DNA of 64,000 nucleotides from contig KV419438.1 of assembly GCA_001630475.1 (NCBI GenBank), positions 127,187 to 191,186 on the forward strand, read 5' to 3'. The translations under genes and the position numbers were made by a program. Shown in pieces: positions 35,523 through 45,836 of this stretch (its first letter is position 1; each line of letters opens with the position of its first letter). Origin of the DNA: Sistotremastrum niveocremeum HHB9708. Its lineage: Eukaryota > Basidiomycota > Agaricomycetes > Sistotremastrales > Sistotremastraceae. The notes beneath the pieces are model-generated. The model was not told the DNA's origin, did not search any database, and saw nothing but the letters and a program-made list of their open reading frames with translations.

Positions 35523-35982
35523 AGCACCTGGCGTAGCACCTGGGGAAGGTGAGGGGTGTGGTTCGATCGTCAGGTTGGCTCGAGGCGGCGATCGATTCCA
35601 GGTTCCTGATGTTTGTTTCACGAGGTCTTACGTAATAATGCTATTTATCTTGACTTTTGAATATCTCGTGGACTGGATCAGCATGTTCCATGTCATATCG
35701 ATTCTGATGATTCATTGCGAATCTCCTGCCTCAATACGACGGAGAATATTCAGCAAGATATTGGTGTACGGTACCCAAAAGCGGAGCTTGAAAGTTTCCC
35801 GGACCGGTTGAGCCGCTGAGGCTCAGCGCTCAGCGCTCGGTTCCGAGCGGAATCCGGATTCACGTCGACTTGAGACAGTGAGACATTTAAGGGGATCAGT
35901 AAACAGCGTGCGTATCATTTAATTACAGGCAATTCTTGATGATTGAAATTGCTCTAGAGTTTGACCAGTCGCTATTTCAGTC
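35523..35982. other. Intergenic spacer
   Basis: 460 bp upstream of the first BTB gene, with a short GGCTCAGCGCTCAGCGCTCGG repeat-like stretch (split unit, about 35820-35840). No gene recognised. Confidence 0.45.
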
Positions 35983-37017
35983 ATGCAAGGATCCATATTT
36001 CCCGTGAGGAGGGCGAGGTTGCCCGAGTACACCCTCCTCACCTTCCCCGACGGCGATCTCATCGTCAAGTCGTCGGACAAGAAAGAATTCAGAGTCCACA
36101 AGAAAGTCTTATGCCTAGCATCGGAGATTTTCACAGGCATGATCTCGTTGGATGACGTTAATCCTTCCGTTCCGCTGGAGAGCACAAGACCAGCCACAGT
36201 CGATGTCACAGAATCCAGCTTCATCATGAACGCTCTCCTCCGGTACATCTACCCAGTCGAGCGTCCTCGCTTCTCCGCTTTGGACCAAATTGTCGCCGTG
36301 ATGATGGCCGCGGACAAATATCTCATGGGACATGTCATGAAGGATTTGGAAGATGTGCTGCTGGGGAGCACCTATCTCGAAGCCGACGGTCTCAGAGTAT
36401 ACATGCTAGCACATCACTTTTCTCTCAAGAAATTGGAGGATGCCTCGCTCAAGCATGCCGTCAGGAAAGACGTACTCTCCCTCCGCCCTGAACAGATCGC
36501 CACCGCCGAGATCACTCACTTCTCTCTCGAAGCCTATTACAGGCTCAGATTCTTTGCCTGGAAGAGAGCGATGCGCTGTGAGACTCTCATAGAAGAGGAG
36601 CTTTTCGCTACTCCGACCGGAAAAATCTGCGAGTGCATCACGGCTTCACGAGAAAGCGACTCCAAATATCTGGCAGAGCAGCCCGAGGGTGACTGGGGTG
36701 GGGACATTTATGTCTCCGATGATGAAAATGAGACGTCGAGAACATGTGAGGCAGTGGTCAAATTCAGACTCCTTGCCTACGAAGCACTCATGGAAGACTG
36801 TGGAACGGATGTCTTTCGAAACGATCTCATGCTCAAGGCCGCAAAGTCTTCCAAGTGCCGAGATTCGTTGAGGACTCTCTTTGAAGATCGAGATCAGAAG
36901 ATCACTAAAATTCGTTGGAAGATGGATAAGATCCCTTGGGAATTCGAGAAGGAATATTTGGAGTACGTCTCCGCAGCGGTCTCTTCCTACATACGCACTT
37001 CTGATGATTTCTATTAA
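35983..37017 (+). CDS. BTB/POZ domain protein, copy 1
   Basis: Intronless 344-residue protein. Residues about 22-125 match the BTB fold as seen in Agaricomycete BTB proteins: DGDLIVKSSDKKEFRVHK, VLCLASEIFTGM, then LLRYIYPVERP and VMMAADKYLM. The C-terminal half is helical with paired cysteines (CECI, SRTCEA) and aligns by eye with the two neighbouring copies (FSLEAYYRLRFFAWKR against FSFEEFYKLKFFA). BTB domains mediate dimerisation or cullin-3 binding, but no Kelch, MATH or zinc-finger partner is attached, so the role is open. First and most diverged of three tandem paralogues. Confidence 0.88.
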   Translation: MQGSIFPVRRARLPEYTLLTFPDGDLIVKSSDKKEFRVHKKVLCLASEIFTGMISLDDVNPSVPLESTRPATVDVTESSFIMNALLRYIYPVERPRFSALDQIVAVMMAADKYLMGHVMKDLEDVLLGSTYLEADGLRVYMLAHHFSLKKLEDASLKHAVRKDVLSLRPEQIATAEITHFSLEAYYRLRFFAWKRAMRCETLIEEELFATPTGKICECITASRESDSKYLAEQPEGDWGGDIYVSDDENETSRTCEAVVKFRLLAYEALMEDCGTDVFRNDLMLKAAKSSKCRDSLRTLFEDRDQKITKIRWKMDKIPWEFEKEYLEYVSAAVSSYIRTSDDFY

Positions 37018-37540
37018 AGGGCTAAAAAGTGCAATGCAACTATCATCTGATGGAACGTTTTCACCGACGTTTCGGTCACATCCCTCTGACACATCGTCGC
37101 CACTCCTACTCTCACTTTTTCCTCATAGCCCGTACCTGACCTTGGTTTACTTGGCTTCGGCGTCAATTAGTGTATATTCGAAAAATTTACAACATCTTGA
37201 GATCAATAATTCTAACTCAACCCGATTGGGACGATGTAACTCGGATAATTGCGCCGCTTTCGGGCGCTGGCAAGTCGCCCCGCTCGGAGCTTCAAATTTA
37301 AGTTGGGCCTTCTCGTCCGGAGGTCCCCTGTGTCTCAGAGTCGGTCTTGTTTCTCCTCGGCTTCTCTGTCTGTATTGATTCGACACAACATCCCATATAC
37401 TAGGGGTAGGCAAACTGCTTCACGATCTTCATCAGGTTCAATCATTCATAGCCGAGTGTTGTTTAGTTTCGTCGTCGAGTATTACTTCTTGAATACTCTG
37501 CATCATCACCGCAATTTTTACCACTTCCAAGGCCCTGGAA
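37018..37540. other. Intergenic spacer
   Basis: Promoter-containing spacer between BTB copies 1 and 2. Nothing further recognised. Confidence 0.45.
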
Positions 37541-38506
37541 ATGCCAGAGGCCACGTTGAGTTCTCCAGAAAACGACAATGTCCAGGAATTTCTATCATTC
37601 CACGATGGCGACCTCATCATACAGACCTCTGACACCCACGAATTCAAGGTCCACAAACTCGTAATGTCTCTGGCTTCAGTTGTTTTCCTTGACATGGCTT
37701 CACTCGACGACGTGAATGTCTTGAGCATGGAAATTGATTCCCTCCCTAAAGTTGCAGTTGTCGAATCAGCCTCCGTCATGGACATCCTCCTGCGATACAT
37801 ATACCCGGCTGTCAGGCCATCATTCGATTCATTGGAGACAATCATGCCTGCGTTGGCAGCGGCGGACAAGTATATTATGTCAACGGTTGTCAACGATTTG
37901 GAAGACGCCATATTAGCAGGCGACTTTGTCGAGAAGGAACCATTGAGGCTTTACATGCTCGGCACGCGATACTATCTGCCTAAACTCAAGAAAGCCGCTT
38001 TCAAAGGAGCCGTATATTCCACCACTCAAAGTCTCACTCCATACCAGGCCGCGACAGAATCAGCTTGGTTCTCTTTTGAAGAGTTCTATAAGTTGAAGTT
38101 CTTCGCGACATATCGAGTTGCGAAATGCAAAGGTGTCCTGAGCAGGGAGACGCGCAAGGTCCATCGCCGTGTCTGCGATTGCATTAAGCGGCAACGCGCT
38201 GCGCGACTCGATGTACCTCCCGAGGCATTTGGACCTGACTACGACTACCCTTCCGAGGACGAGGACCGTTCCAAAAGGGATTGCGTTGCATGGAAGAAAT
38301 TCGACGATCTTGCTTGCTCTCAGCTTGATCGAGATCCTAACTTGGATATTTTTGACAATAACCTCCGTCTCAAGGTTGTTCAGGAGACCGATTGTCAGGA
38401 TGCTGTAAATGCTCTCTTCGACGAGTCCAAGTTTAGTCGGATTGCTCGGATTAGAAAGGCGTTAGAGGAAGTTCCTTGGGAATATGAAGAGCAATATATC
38501 AAGTAA
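37541..38506 (+). CDS. BTB/POZ domain protein, copy 2
   Basis: 321-residue protein starting MPEATLSSPEN. BTB region about residues 15-115: HDGDLIIQTSDTHEFKVHK, VMSLASVVFLDMASLDDVN and LLRYIYPAVRP. The C-terminal half shares KEPLRLYMLG, FSFEEFYKLKFFAT, RRVCDCIKRQR and VPWEYEEQYIK with copy 3. The stop codon sits inside a good donor (AA-GTAAGC). If that donor is used with the acceptor TTTTGCAG near 38555, the protein would extend by about 20 residues beginning KIVQKGSTW. So two C-termini are possible from this sequence. Confidence 0.88.
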   Translation: MPEATLSSPENDNVQEFLSFHDGDLIIQTSDTHEFKVHKLVMSLASVVFLDMASLDDVNVLSMEIDSLPKVAVVESASVMDILLRYIYPAVRPSFDSLETIMPALAAADKYIMSTVVNDLEDAILAGDFVEKEPLRLYMLGTRYYLPKLKKAAFKGAVYSTTQSLTPYQAATESAWFSFEEFYKLKFFATYRVAKCKGVLSRETRKVHRRVCDCIKRQRAARLDVPPEAFGPDYDYPSEDEDRSKRDCVAWKKFDDLACSQLDRDPNLDIFDNNLRLKVVQETDCQDAVNALFDESKFSRIARIRKALEEVPWEYEEQYIK

Positions 38507-39445
38507 GCTGATTGTTTATTATCTCGACCAAAAACGTACTGAAATATTGTTTTGCAGAATTGTTCAGAAGGGTTCAACGTGGTCTCAGGCCACAAGAGCT
38601 CGGGAAGCCTATTACATGCAGTAACGTTCTGAGTCTGATTGTATTCTGTGATGTGATAAGATCGTGGACTCCGAGAAGAGGCGCTTCTCTGGCACTGTTG
38701 GATCCTTCATCTTGCTGAATGGAGCACCTTTTCTGGGTATGATATGTTGTCGTTCATAGTTGAGATTGCACATCTCCATGTACTACTACTACTAGGACTC
38801 ATTGTTCTCGCCATGATCATGTTTCCAATTTTGAGACAAGTCTTTGGAAAAATCAGGAGAGACGAAGTTTTCATTACACATCGGACTTATACTCAGAATA
38901 TAATTAACAGGAAGGTGCTGAGCCTTTGTCCGACAATTGTTGCCATCTTGTTGGACTTGTCCGAACTTCGGACTTTGAAGTTTTGCTTTCGTGACAGCTC
39001 GGAATCAATTTTGACATTCAATCACAACGGACTAAAAAATTCGCCTAGGACGTGCGGGTACTGTGTCCCACTGTGTCCATCCTGCGCGCCGGGTGCGCGA
39101 ATCTTGTTTTTTTTTCATTTTTTATGTGCGTAATGATTAGCAACAGTCGAATGACCGCGACCGCGGCGCTGCCTCAACTTGAAGGCCTCCGAGTCAAGCG
39201 CTCCTCCAACGAAGCCCCTAACGCTCGCGACGGCGCTTGTACTGTTCTCTTCTCCATCGCTCCTTGTGAGTCTCGACATTGAGTCATTGACAGCAACTGA
39301 CACTTTGAGCGGAAAGGCTCTTCCATCTCTCTCCAATCAGGTTCCCCCTCAATTGCTGCCTACACCTACATCCGCCGAGTCGCGACTTACAACGAAACTC
39401 CAGATTCGCCCCCGACTTGACTCAATCGAGTAAGATTGTCTTGAA
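38507..39445. other. Intergenic region between BTB copies 2 and 3
   Basis: About 0.9 kb. Contains the possible extra C-terminal exon of BTB copy 2 (about 38558-38625), a T-rich tract near 39105-39125, and a hydrophobic open frame (38744-39133) that I do not believe is a gene. Confidence 0.45.
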
Positions 39446-40408
39446 ATGCCGGATGCCAACTCTTCAGAACGCGACAGCGTTCATGAATATCTGTCATTCC
39501 CCGATGGCGACCTAATCATTCAAACCTCCGACAAGCACGACTTTAAGGTCCACAAAGTCGTGATGTCACTAGCCTCCGTCGTTTTCCTCGATATGGCTTC
39601 ACTCGATAATGTGAATGCCGAGCGTATGGAGATCGATGCTGTCCCTACCGTCAAAGTCGTCGAAACAGCCGCCGTCATGGACATCCTCATGCGATATATT
39701 TATCCAGCCGTCAAACCGACATTGAACTCACTCGAGGTGATCATATCTGCATTGGCAGCTGCAGACAAGTATATCATGACCACCATCATGAAAGACTTGG
39801 AATGCGTCATATTGACGGGTAACTTCGTCGAGAAGGAACCATTGAGGGTTTACATGCTCGCTAAGCGGTTCTCTCTATCCAACCTCGAGAGAGCTGCCTT
39901 CAAAGGGGCAGTCTACTCTAGCACCACCGATCTTACTCCATACCAAGTCTCAACGGAATCCGCATGGTTCTCTTTCGAAGAGTTTTACAAATTGAAGTTC
40001 TTCGCAGGCCAGCGTATCCAAAGCTGCAAGGTCGTTATTTATAGAGAGACGTTTAGGGTGCATGAGCGTGTCTGCGACTGCATACGACGGCAGAGAGAAG
40101 CACATTTCCAAGCGATAGAGGAGAATCCTGAGGAATACCGTGGCGATTATGTTTCGGAAGATGAGGACAGCTCTACAAGGAGTTGCTCCGCATGGACCAA
40201 ATTCGCTGATCTTGCCTGCTCGCAGCTTGATCGAGACCCTACCCAAGACATTTTCTCCATTGACATTCGTCGAAAGGTCCTTCAAGATGCAAAATGTGGA
40301 GACGCTTTGGCATCTGTGTTGAACGCGTCCGAGTTCGGTCGAATCGCACGAATCAGGAAGCTCTTGGACGGGATCCCCTGGGAATATGAAGAGCAATATG
40401 AAAAGTGA
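39446..40408 (+). CDS. BTB/POZ domain protein, copy 3
   Basis: 320-residue protein, close paralogue of copy 2. BTB region about residues 14-115 (PDGDLIIQTSDKHDFKVHK, VVMSLASVVFLDMASLDNVN, LMRYIYPAVKP). The C-terminal half has KEPLRVYMLAKRFSL, FSFEEFYKLKFFAG, ERVCDCIRRQR and an acidic YVSEDEDSS linker. The end, GIPWEYEEQYEK, matches copy 2. As there, the stop overlaps a donor-like GTGAGT. Tandem duplication of copies 2 and 3 is clearly younger than their split from copy 1. Confidence 0.9.
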   Translation: MPDANSSERDSVHEYLSFPDGDLIIQTSDKHDFKVHKVVMSLASVVFLDMASLDNVNAERMEIDAVPTVKVVETAAVMDILMRYIYPAVKPTLNSLEVIISALAAADKYIMTTIMKDLECVILTGNFVEKEPLRVYMLAKRFSLSNLERAAFKGAVYSSTTDLTPYQVSTESAWFSFEEFYKLKFFAGQRIQSCKVVIYRETFRVHERVCDCIRRQREAHFQAIEENPEEYRGDYVSEDEDSSTRSCSAWTKFADLACSQLDRDPTQDIFSIDIRRKVLQDAKCGDALASVLNASEFGRIARIRKLLDGIPWEYEEQYEK

Positions 40409-41041
40409 GTTCATTTGTTTTTCCTGAGCATTCGGAACAAAATTGAAACGCATTCGAGTTTGATCAAGAAAGGGCAGAAGGAGCATCTCCCAACAATGAC
40501 CACAGCAGCCACTTCCTGAGGGTTTACAGCCCATGAAAAGACCGTTGACGAGATCGTAGTTCCCACTCGCAGGCTGCAACTTGAATGGACGAGTCGTCAT
40601 ATCGTATCTTGAGATGGATAGCTTCAGCAACGGCGCTGTGGAGTGTTGCGGGTTTGCGAGACTGAATTCTTGAACCTTATGTTTTCTTGATTTGAATGCA
40701 CATTTTTCTGCCGTCGCCTTCACATGAGTAATGAAGTGCTCAGAGCTTTTCTGTTGTACCAGTACTTACCAGCTGCGCACATGTGATTGTGATGATCGAG
40801 CTTGTATTGCATAAGCAGTCCCAGTATCGCCGAGATACGATGCTCGGAAATGCCTTTGGGAGCGGAGCTTACATAAGCTTCACAGCTCCGGACAACTATC
40901 CACGTCGGTCACGAAGACCCATTGCGTGTCCTGAGTCTACGCTGCTTTCTTTAGTGGAAAACCTCGTCCACCTCCTCGTCGGCATAGGTGTCTATCTTCA
41001 CGACGTAGTGAACTTCAGATCGCACGACCAATCGACTGGGA
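40409..41041. other. Intergenic region upstream of HRD3
   Basis: About 630 bp between BTB copy 3 and the signal-peptide exon of the SEL1-repeat gene. Open frames here are short or run antisense to BTB copy 3. No gene called. Confidence 0.45.
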
Positions 41042-44000
41042 ATGCAGTTTGGAAAGAACAAGCTAAAGCGACGGAAGGCGGCATGGATAGCATTCTCTTT
41101 GGTGACTCTGGCTTTACTTCCAGTGGCATCAGCGGTAGAGGGAGTCAAGGAACAGGTGAGCTTTTGAGTGTTTCGATTATCAGCAGCTAATCGCCAACGA
41201 ACTATAGGACGTTCAAGGGACGGAAGTAGAGCATGAGCAGGTAATTATCATTTGGGAAGCTATGGATTCGGGCTCATATGATTAAGGTCTCTGCGACGTA
41301 TGATGCAGCAGCTGAAGGTATGAGCTCTCTCTTCATGAGTAAATGTCGATCAGACCTTCATTGCCTATGCAATTCCAGCCTCAAACGCATATTCACAAGC
41401 TCTCCAAACATTATCGTCCCTGAACACCCAAGCCACCGAATCACCTTCGAAGCCAGACTCGTCGTATTCCACAGCGTCGAAATTTGACTCTCGGGGTCCA
41501 ATCGCCAGCTTCATCCGTATCCTCTCTCGACTTCAAGGTCGAACATGGATGCCTTCCTTCCTGTCACCAGACAAATGGATATCCGCTGGCCGTAAAGATG
41601 ACCGGAAGAGTCGCGCTATCAAAGTCGTCGATCTACTGGAGCACGCTGTTGAGCTGGGGAATACGGACGCATTGTATAAGCTCGCTGAAGTCTCTTTGGT
41701 ATGTCTAGCAAACCGGATTTTCTTCGAATATCCGTTAATTTACTCTCTCAGTTCCCTCCTTCACCTCTCCCCCTCGACGCCAAACGTGCCTTTTCATCCT
41801 ATCAACGACACGCAGACATCACCGGCAACGCTTCATCTCAAGCAATGCTGGGCTTCTTCTACGCAACGGGTTACGGTTCAGTGATCCCAGTCGACCAAGC
41901 CAAAGCCCTCCTCTATTACACATTCGCTGCACACTCGGATCATCAAGGTGCAGCTCAAGCATTGGGATATCGATACTGGTCCGGAATAGCCGTGAATGAG
42001 AACTGTATGATCGCTCTGGATTGGTACGAGATTGCCGCTGCGAAAAGTATGGAGAAGTTCTTGAGCGGTCCACCCGGAGGAAGGAGTCTGCCACCTCCCA
42101 GTGTCAAGCTGTCAGATCTGGATGGAGGTGTATATGGTCAAGGCGCTAGCGTCGCCTCAACAGGCCTGAGCGCTCACAGAGCTGTCATCAAGTCTGCTAA
42201 GGCAAAAGCTGCCGGAGAGACTTGGGAGGATGTCTTGGAATACTATCAGGTTTGTCTCCTTCCTCCTCCTCAACATCCGTGTACTCATACGATATTCAGT
42301 ATAATGCCGATCGTGGTCAAATCGACTACGCATTCCGTCTAGGCAAGATCTACTATCAAGGCTCGATCTACGTCGTTCCCGGCGGCATCGCGTCCGGATC
42401 AGAAGGAGTCGCAAACTTCCCTCGCGACTTTTACCGCGCATATGCATACTTCCTCCGTATCGCTCGACTTGTCTGGCCACGCGACAGCGTCACCTCCCCA
42501 CTCGCCCACAAGAAAGAGAAGAAGGAAGGAGACGATTCTACTTTCGTCTATGCGGCTTATTCGGCTGGATACCTTGGGAGAATGTTCCTTCGTGGGGAGG
42601 GTGTTAAGCAGGATTTTAAATTGGCGAAGATGTGGTTTGAGAGAGGAGCGGAGTTTAATGATCGGGAGTGTTTGAATGGTTTAGGCATCATTTGGAGAGA
42701 TGGATATGTGGAGGGCGGGAAGAGAGATATCAAGAAGGCCATTCAATACTTCATGGTTGCAGCAGGCCAAGACTTGGCCGAGGCTCAGGTCAACCTCGGT
42801 AAATATCACTATTGTGAGTCCTTGTCCATCGCGCTGTCTCCATCGGATCTCTAAACTCTAAATCCATTATAGCGCGACGAGAATGGCCCCTCGCTACTCA
42901 GTTCTTTGAGGCAGCTATCAGGAACGGATCGCCCTTCGAAGCATACTACTATATTGCCGATATGCAAGCCACTCAAGCCAGACGCGACGCCTCCGCAGGA
43001 GCAGCCGCATCCGCCGGACAATCTGACGTTCATCGAGGTGGATCTTGTGCCATCGCCGTTTCCTTCTATAAGCTTATATCCGAGCGTGGGTCTTGGAACG
43101 ACGATATCGTGAGAGATGGTAATGCAAGATGGGCTGTTGCGACCGAAAGAGAGAAAGATAATGCTCTTCTTCGGTGGTGGATTGCTGCTGAGAGAGGGTA
43201 CGAGACCGCCCAAAATAACATCGCTTATGTTCTCGATCAAGGTATGATCTAGTATTCAGTCTTTCTCGCAAATGCTCATCCTTACTAGACAAGACTACTT
43301 TGCGCACAACTCGATGGGCGCCCTTGCCATCCAATGAGACCGCTCAATTGGCGCTTACTCAATGGACTCGATCCGCCGCTCAGCAAGACATCGATGCACT
43401 TATCAAAGTCGGTGACTATTGGTACTATGGATTGGGAGTCGCGAACGAATCGGAAGCTCTCCGATGGGAGAAAGCAGCTGGATATTATCATTCTGCAGCT
43501 GATACTCAATTGAGCGCTTTGGCTATGTGGAATCTAGGATGGATGTACGAGAATGGTGTTGGTGTACCAAAGGTCGCTTCTTCCTCATGCCACCGCCTCC
43601 CGGGCACTGATCTAATCGATATGTAGGACTTCCATCTTGCAAAACGGTACTACGATATGGCACTGGAAACCAATTCTGAAGCATACCTGCCCGTCATCCT
43701 GTCCCTCATCAAATTACATGCCCGTAGCCTGTGGCACACCCTCACAGGCGGCAGTCAAAAGACGCTCCTGCTATGGAGCGACCAACAGGATGAAGATGCG
43801 TGGTATCTGGGAAAGTCAAAAGCTGAGATGCGTAAGCGTCTACGGGCAGCCAAGCGTGCGGATCGTGAACGCGGCGAAATTGAAGGTGGAGTACAAGAGA
43901 ACGGCCCTGCTGATGACGAAGATGCGCTTGAATGGGCTAGGAAGAGGAGGGAGGAGGATGAAGAGGGAGATTTCGGACCGGAGGATTATTTTGATGGTGC

Positions 44001-44274
44001 GACGCGAAAGAGAGAGGATCTGAGGGACGACGATGACGTGATTGAGACCCTCGTAAGTCTCCATCCTCTTGCTCATCGTGAAGATCCCGATTTAACGGTG
44101 TTCCAGGTCCTCGTTCTACTATGCGTGCTGGTTGCCACACTGATGTACGTGCGCAACCGATACGTGGAGAGAAGGAGGGAAGAAGAAGACCGGATACGGA
44201 GGGGTGAGGTTCAGCAACCTCCACCTCAGCCTGGCGAAGATCCAGCCTTCGATCTTATGGCTCTTCTTCAATAG
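41042..44274 (+). CDS. HRD3: SEL1L/Hrd3-like ERAD adaptor
   Basis: Predicted 918-residue ER membrane protein from ten exons: 41042-41155, 41208-41240, 41287-41317, 41379-41698, 41752-42249, 42300-42813, 42873-43241, 43289-43572, 43627-44052 and 44107-44274. Exon 1 encodes a basic leader and signal peptide (MQFGKNKLKRRKAAWIAF, then LVTLALLPVASA). Sel1 repeats run through the middle, for example AQALGYRYWSGIAVNEN, GRMFLRGEGVKQDFKLAKMW and MWNLGWMYENGVGVP. One C-terminal helix (VLVLLCVLVATLMYV) is followed by a charged cytosolic tail rich in proline. In yeast and animals Hrd3/SEL1L hands luminal ERAD substrates to the Hrd1 ubiquitin ligase. The last intron is 54 bp, a multiple of three and free of stops, so its retention would lengthen the region before the membrane helix by 18 residues. 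Confidence 0.92.
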
Positions 44275-44335
44275 ATAGATCTCGGAATACTCATCAACGG
44301 TGTTTTGGTTCTTGAGATATATCTAGCTCGCGACC

Positions 44336-45630
44336 TCAGATCTTGGTAACCATCATCTCCATGTTGGAAAACTCTAGATCGTGCAGGGTCGCGCCCGCTT
44401 TCACAATTGGCTCCAAGTCGAAAGGCGACATCTGAAGAACGTATGAGTGCCATGCCGAATTGTGACTAGCAAAGCCAAGGCTACGTACCACGTAAGACAG
44501 AAAGATGAACGCACGATTGGCCAAAACGATCGTCGATGGCTTATTGCGGTCGGATGAAGATGAGATAGGATTCGACCGACGCGTTTCTTCGACGACATCA
44601 CGAACTAAATCGTACCGATCTACTTGAACGACCCCCTCGGCGAGTCTTTCGTCGTCTGGTTCTTCTAGCCTGCGATGCAGGATGACGATGCCTCGATAAT
44701 ACGCCCAGGTTGTCTCATGATCAGGGTATGACGATAAGAGCTCTTCCGCGTGCGTTAGCGATGTCGATAATGTGGCATGGACGGCCAGCTTCGCATTTTG
44801 ATCCAGAAGCGAGGAACGAGCTGCTACGAGGTCGATGAGGACTTTCTCTATCTCACAGAGATAGTCGACCGCAGAATGATCGCCGATATGCGATTCGATC
44901 CAACTTCGGGTCCGAATACGTTCGTCCAACATGAGGTCCATATAATGCGACGTCTCTGATGTCGTCGTAATGATCGCGTGTACAGACTGTAGACATTTCG
45001 TCCGGTGTAGCCAAGCAAAATAGCTTCTTGGATAGACTTCACAAGCGCGAGTCGCGAGAGCGAATTCTTCTTCGAACTGGGTGACGGTCAGCGGCGGCAC
45101 TTCATCGGCCATGATCGGGGAGCCAGAATGTCCTTCCGCAGCATAGTGCTGCATTCGTAGGAAGTGTCGTCTATGATGCCACAGAAGTGATGACTTTGCT
45201 CCATCGCGAGTGTGGAACAGGAGTCTTGTAAGAGCCAACTCAACAGTTGGAGACTCCACTGGGTCCCGCGATAGAAGCTTCTTTCGAACATTGAAAGCAG
45301 TATTATGGGCTGGATTAGCCAACAAAATGACCGAAGTCAAATCAAAGACTTCATCGTCAGTCTTGCCCTCTGACAATATCCTGGCAAAGTCCTTGACTGC
45401 GACGAGGTACGCCTTTCGAAGTTCTTTTTCAGGTATGCCCAGATTTCCACTTTCGAAAAGGATAGGATGATGAGGGTTGGTAGCAGGAGAGCTCCAGTCG
45501 CTTCCAGATCCAGGGAGTAAGTCGAGAGAAGACCTGAACAAGAATTAACGACCTCGACGTATATGCCACGAGCGTTATTGTACTACACCGATTCCTTCAG
45601 AATTTGGGTGAGCTGGTGGATTGTGTTCAT
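44336..45630 (-). CDS. PTAR1-like protein prenyltransferase alpha-subunit repeat protein
   Basis: Starts at ATG 45630 (MNTIHQLTQILKESV); exon 1 is 45587-45630 and the main exon 45533-44336, giving 413 residues. PPTA-type helical repeats are visible: NPAHNTAFNVRKKLL, SSLLWHHRRHFLRM, YPRSYFAWLHRTKCL and HETTWAYYRG, each with the Trp-centred pattern of prenyltransferase alpha subunits. Animal PTAR1 acts as the alpha subunit of geranylgeranyltransferase type III with RabGGTase beta; the same role here is inferred. A 57-bp stretch about 44486-44430 has donor GTACGT and acceptor TTCTTCAG and is a stop-free multiple of three, so a 394-residue spliced form is possible. Convergent with HRD3, 61 bp apart. 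Confidence 0.82.
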
Positions 45631-45836
45631 TTCGTTGAGCCGTGCACGCGAGAAAGGAGTTCAAACCCTTAATCCGTTCAGGATCGCCTGGACGTGGTGG
45701 CCGTTTGTTGAGGAAGTCGCGCTACATGTAGCGCCCAGCCCTCATCTCTAAAAAATAATGACGATAAAAATGTGCATGAAATCAAAATGTATATTGAACA
45801 GTCCAATAAGGGAAGGTCACAATTTCAAGCATCGAC

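Noticed and set aside
38744-39133. 129-codon hydrophobic open frame with an ATG
   Set aside because: It ends in a T-rich low-complexity tract, has no domain or paralogue and lies between tandem BTB genes; likely chance.
39950-40723. 257-codon open frame antisense to BTB copy 3
   Set aside because: It overlaps a well-supported paralogous gene on the other strand and has no recognisable domain; a shadow of codon bias.
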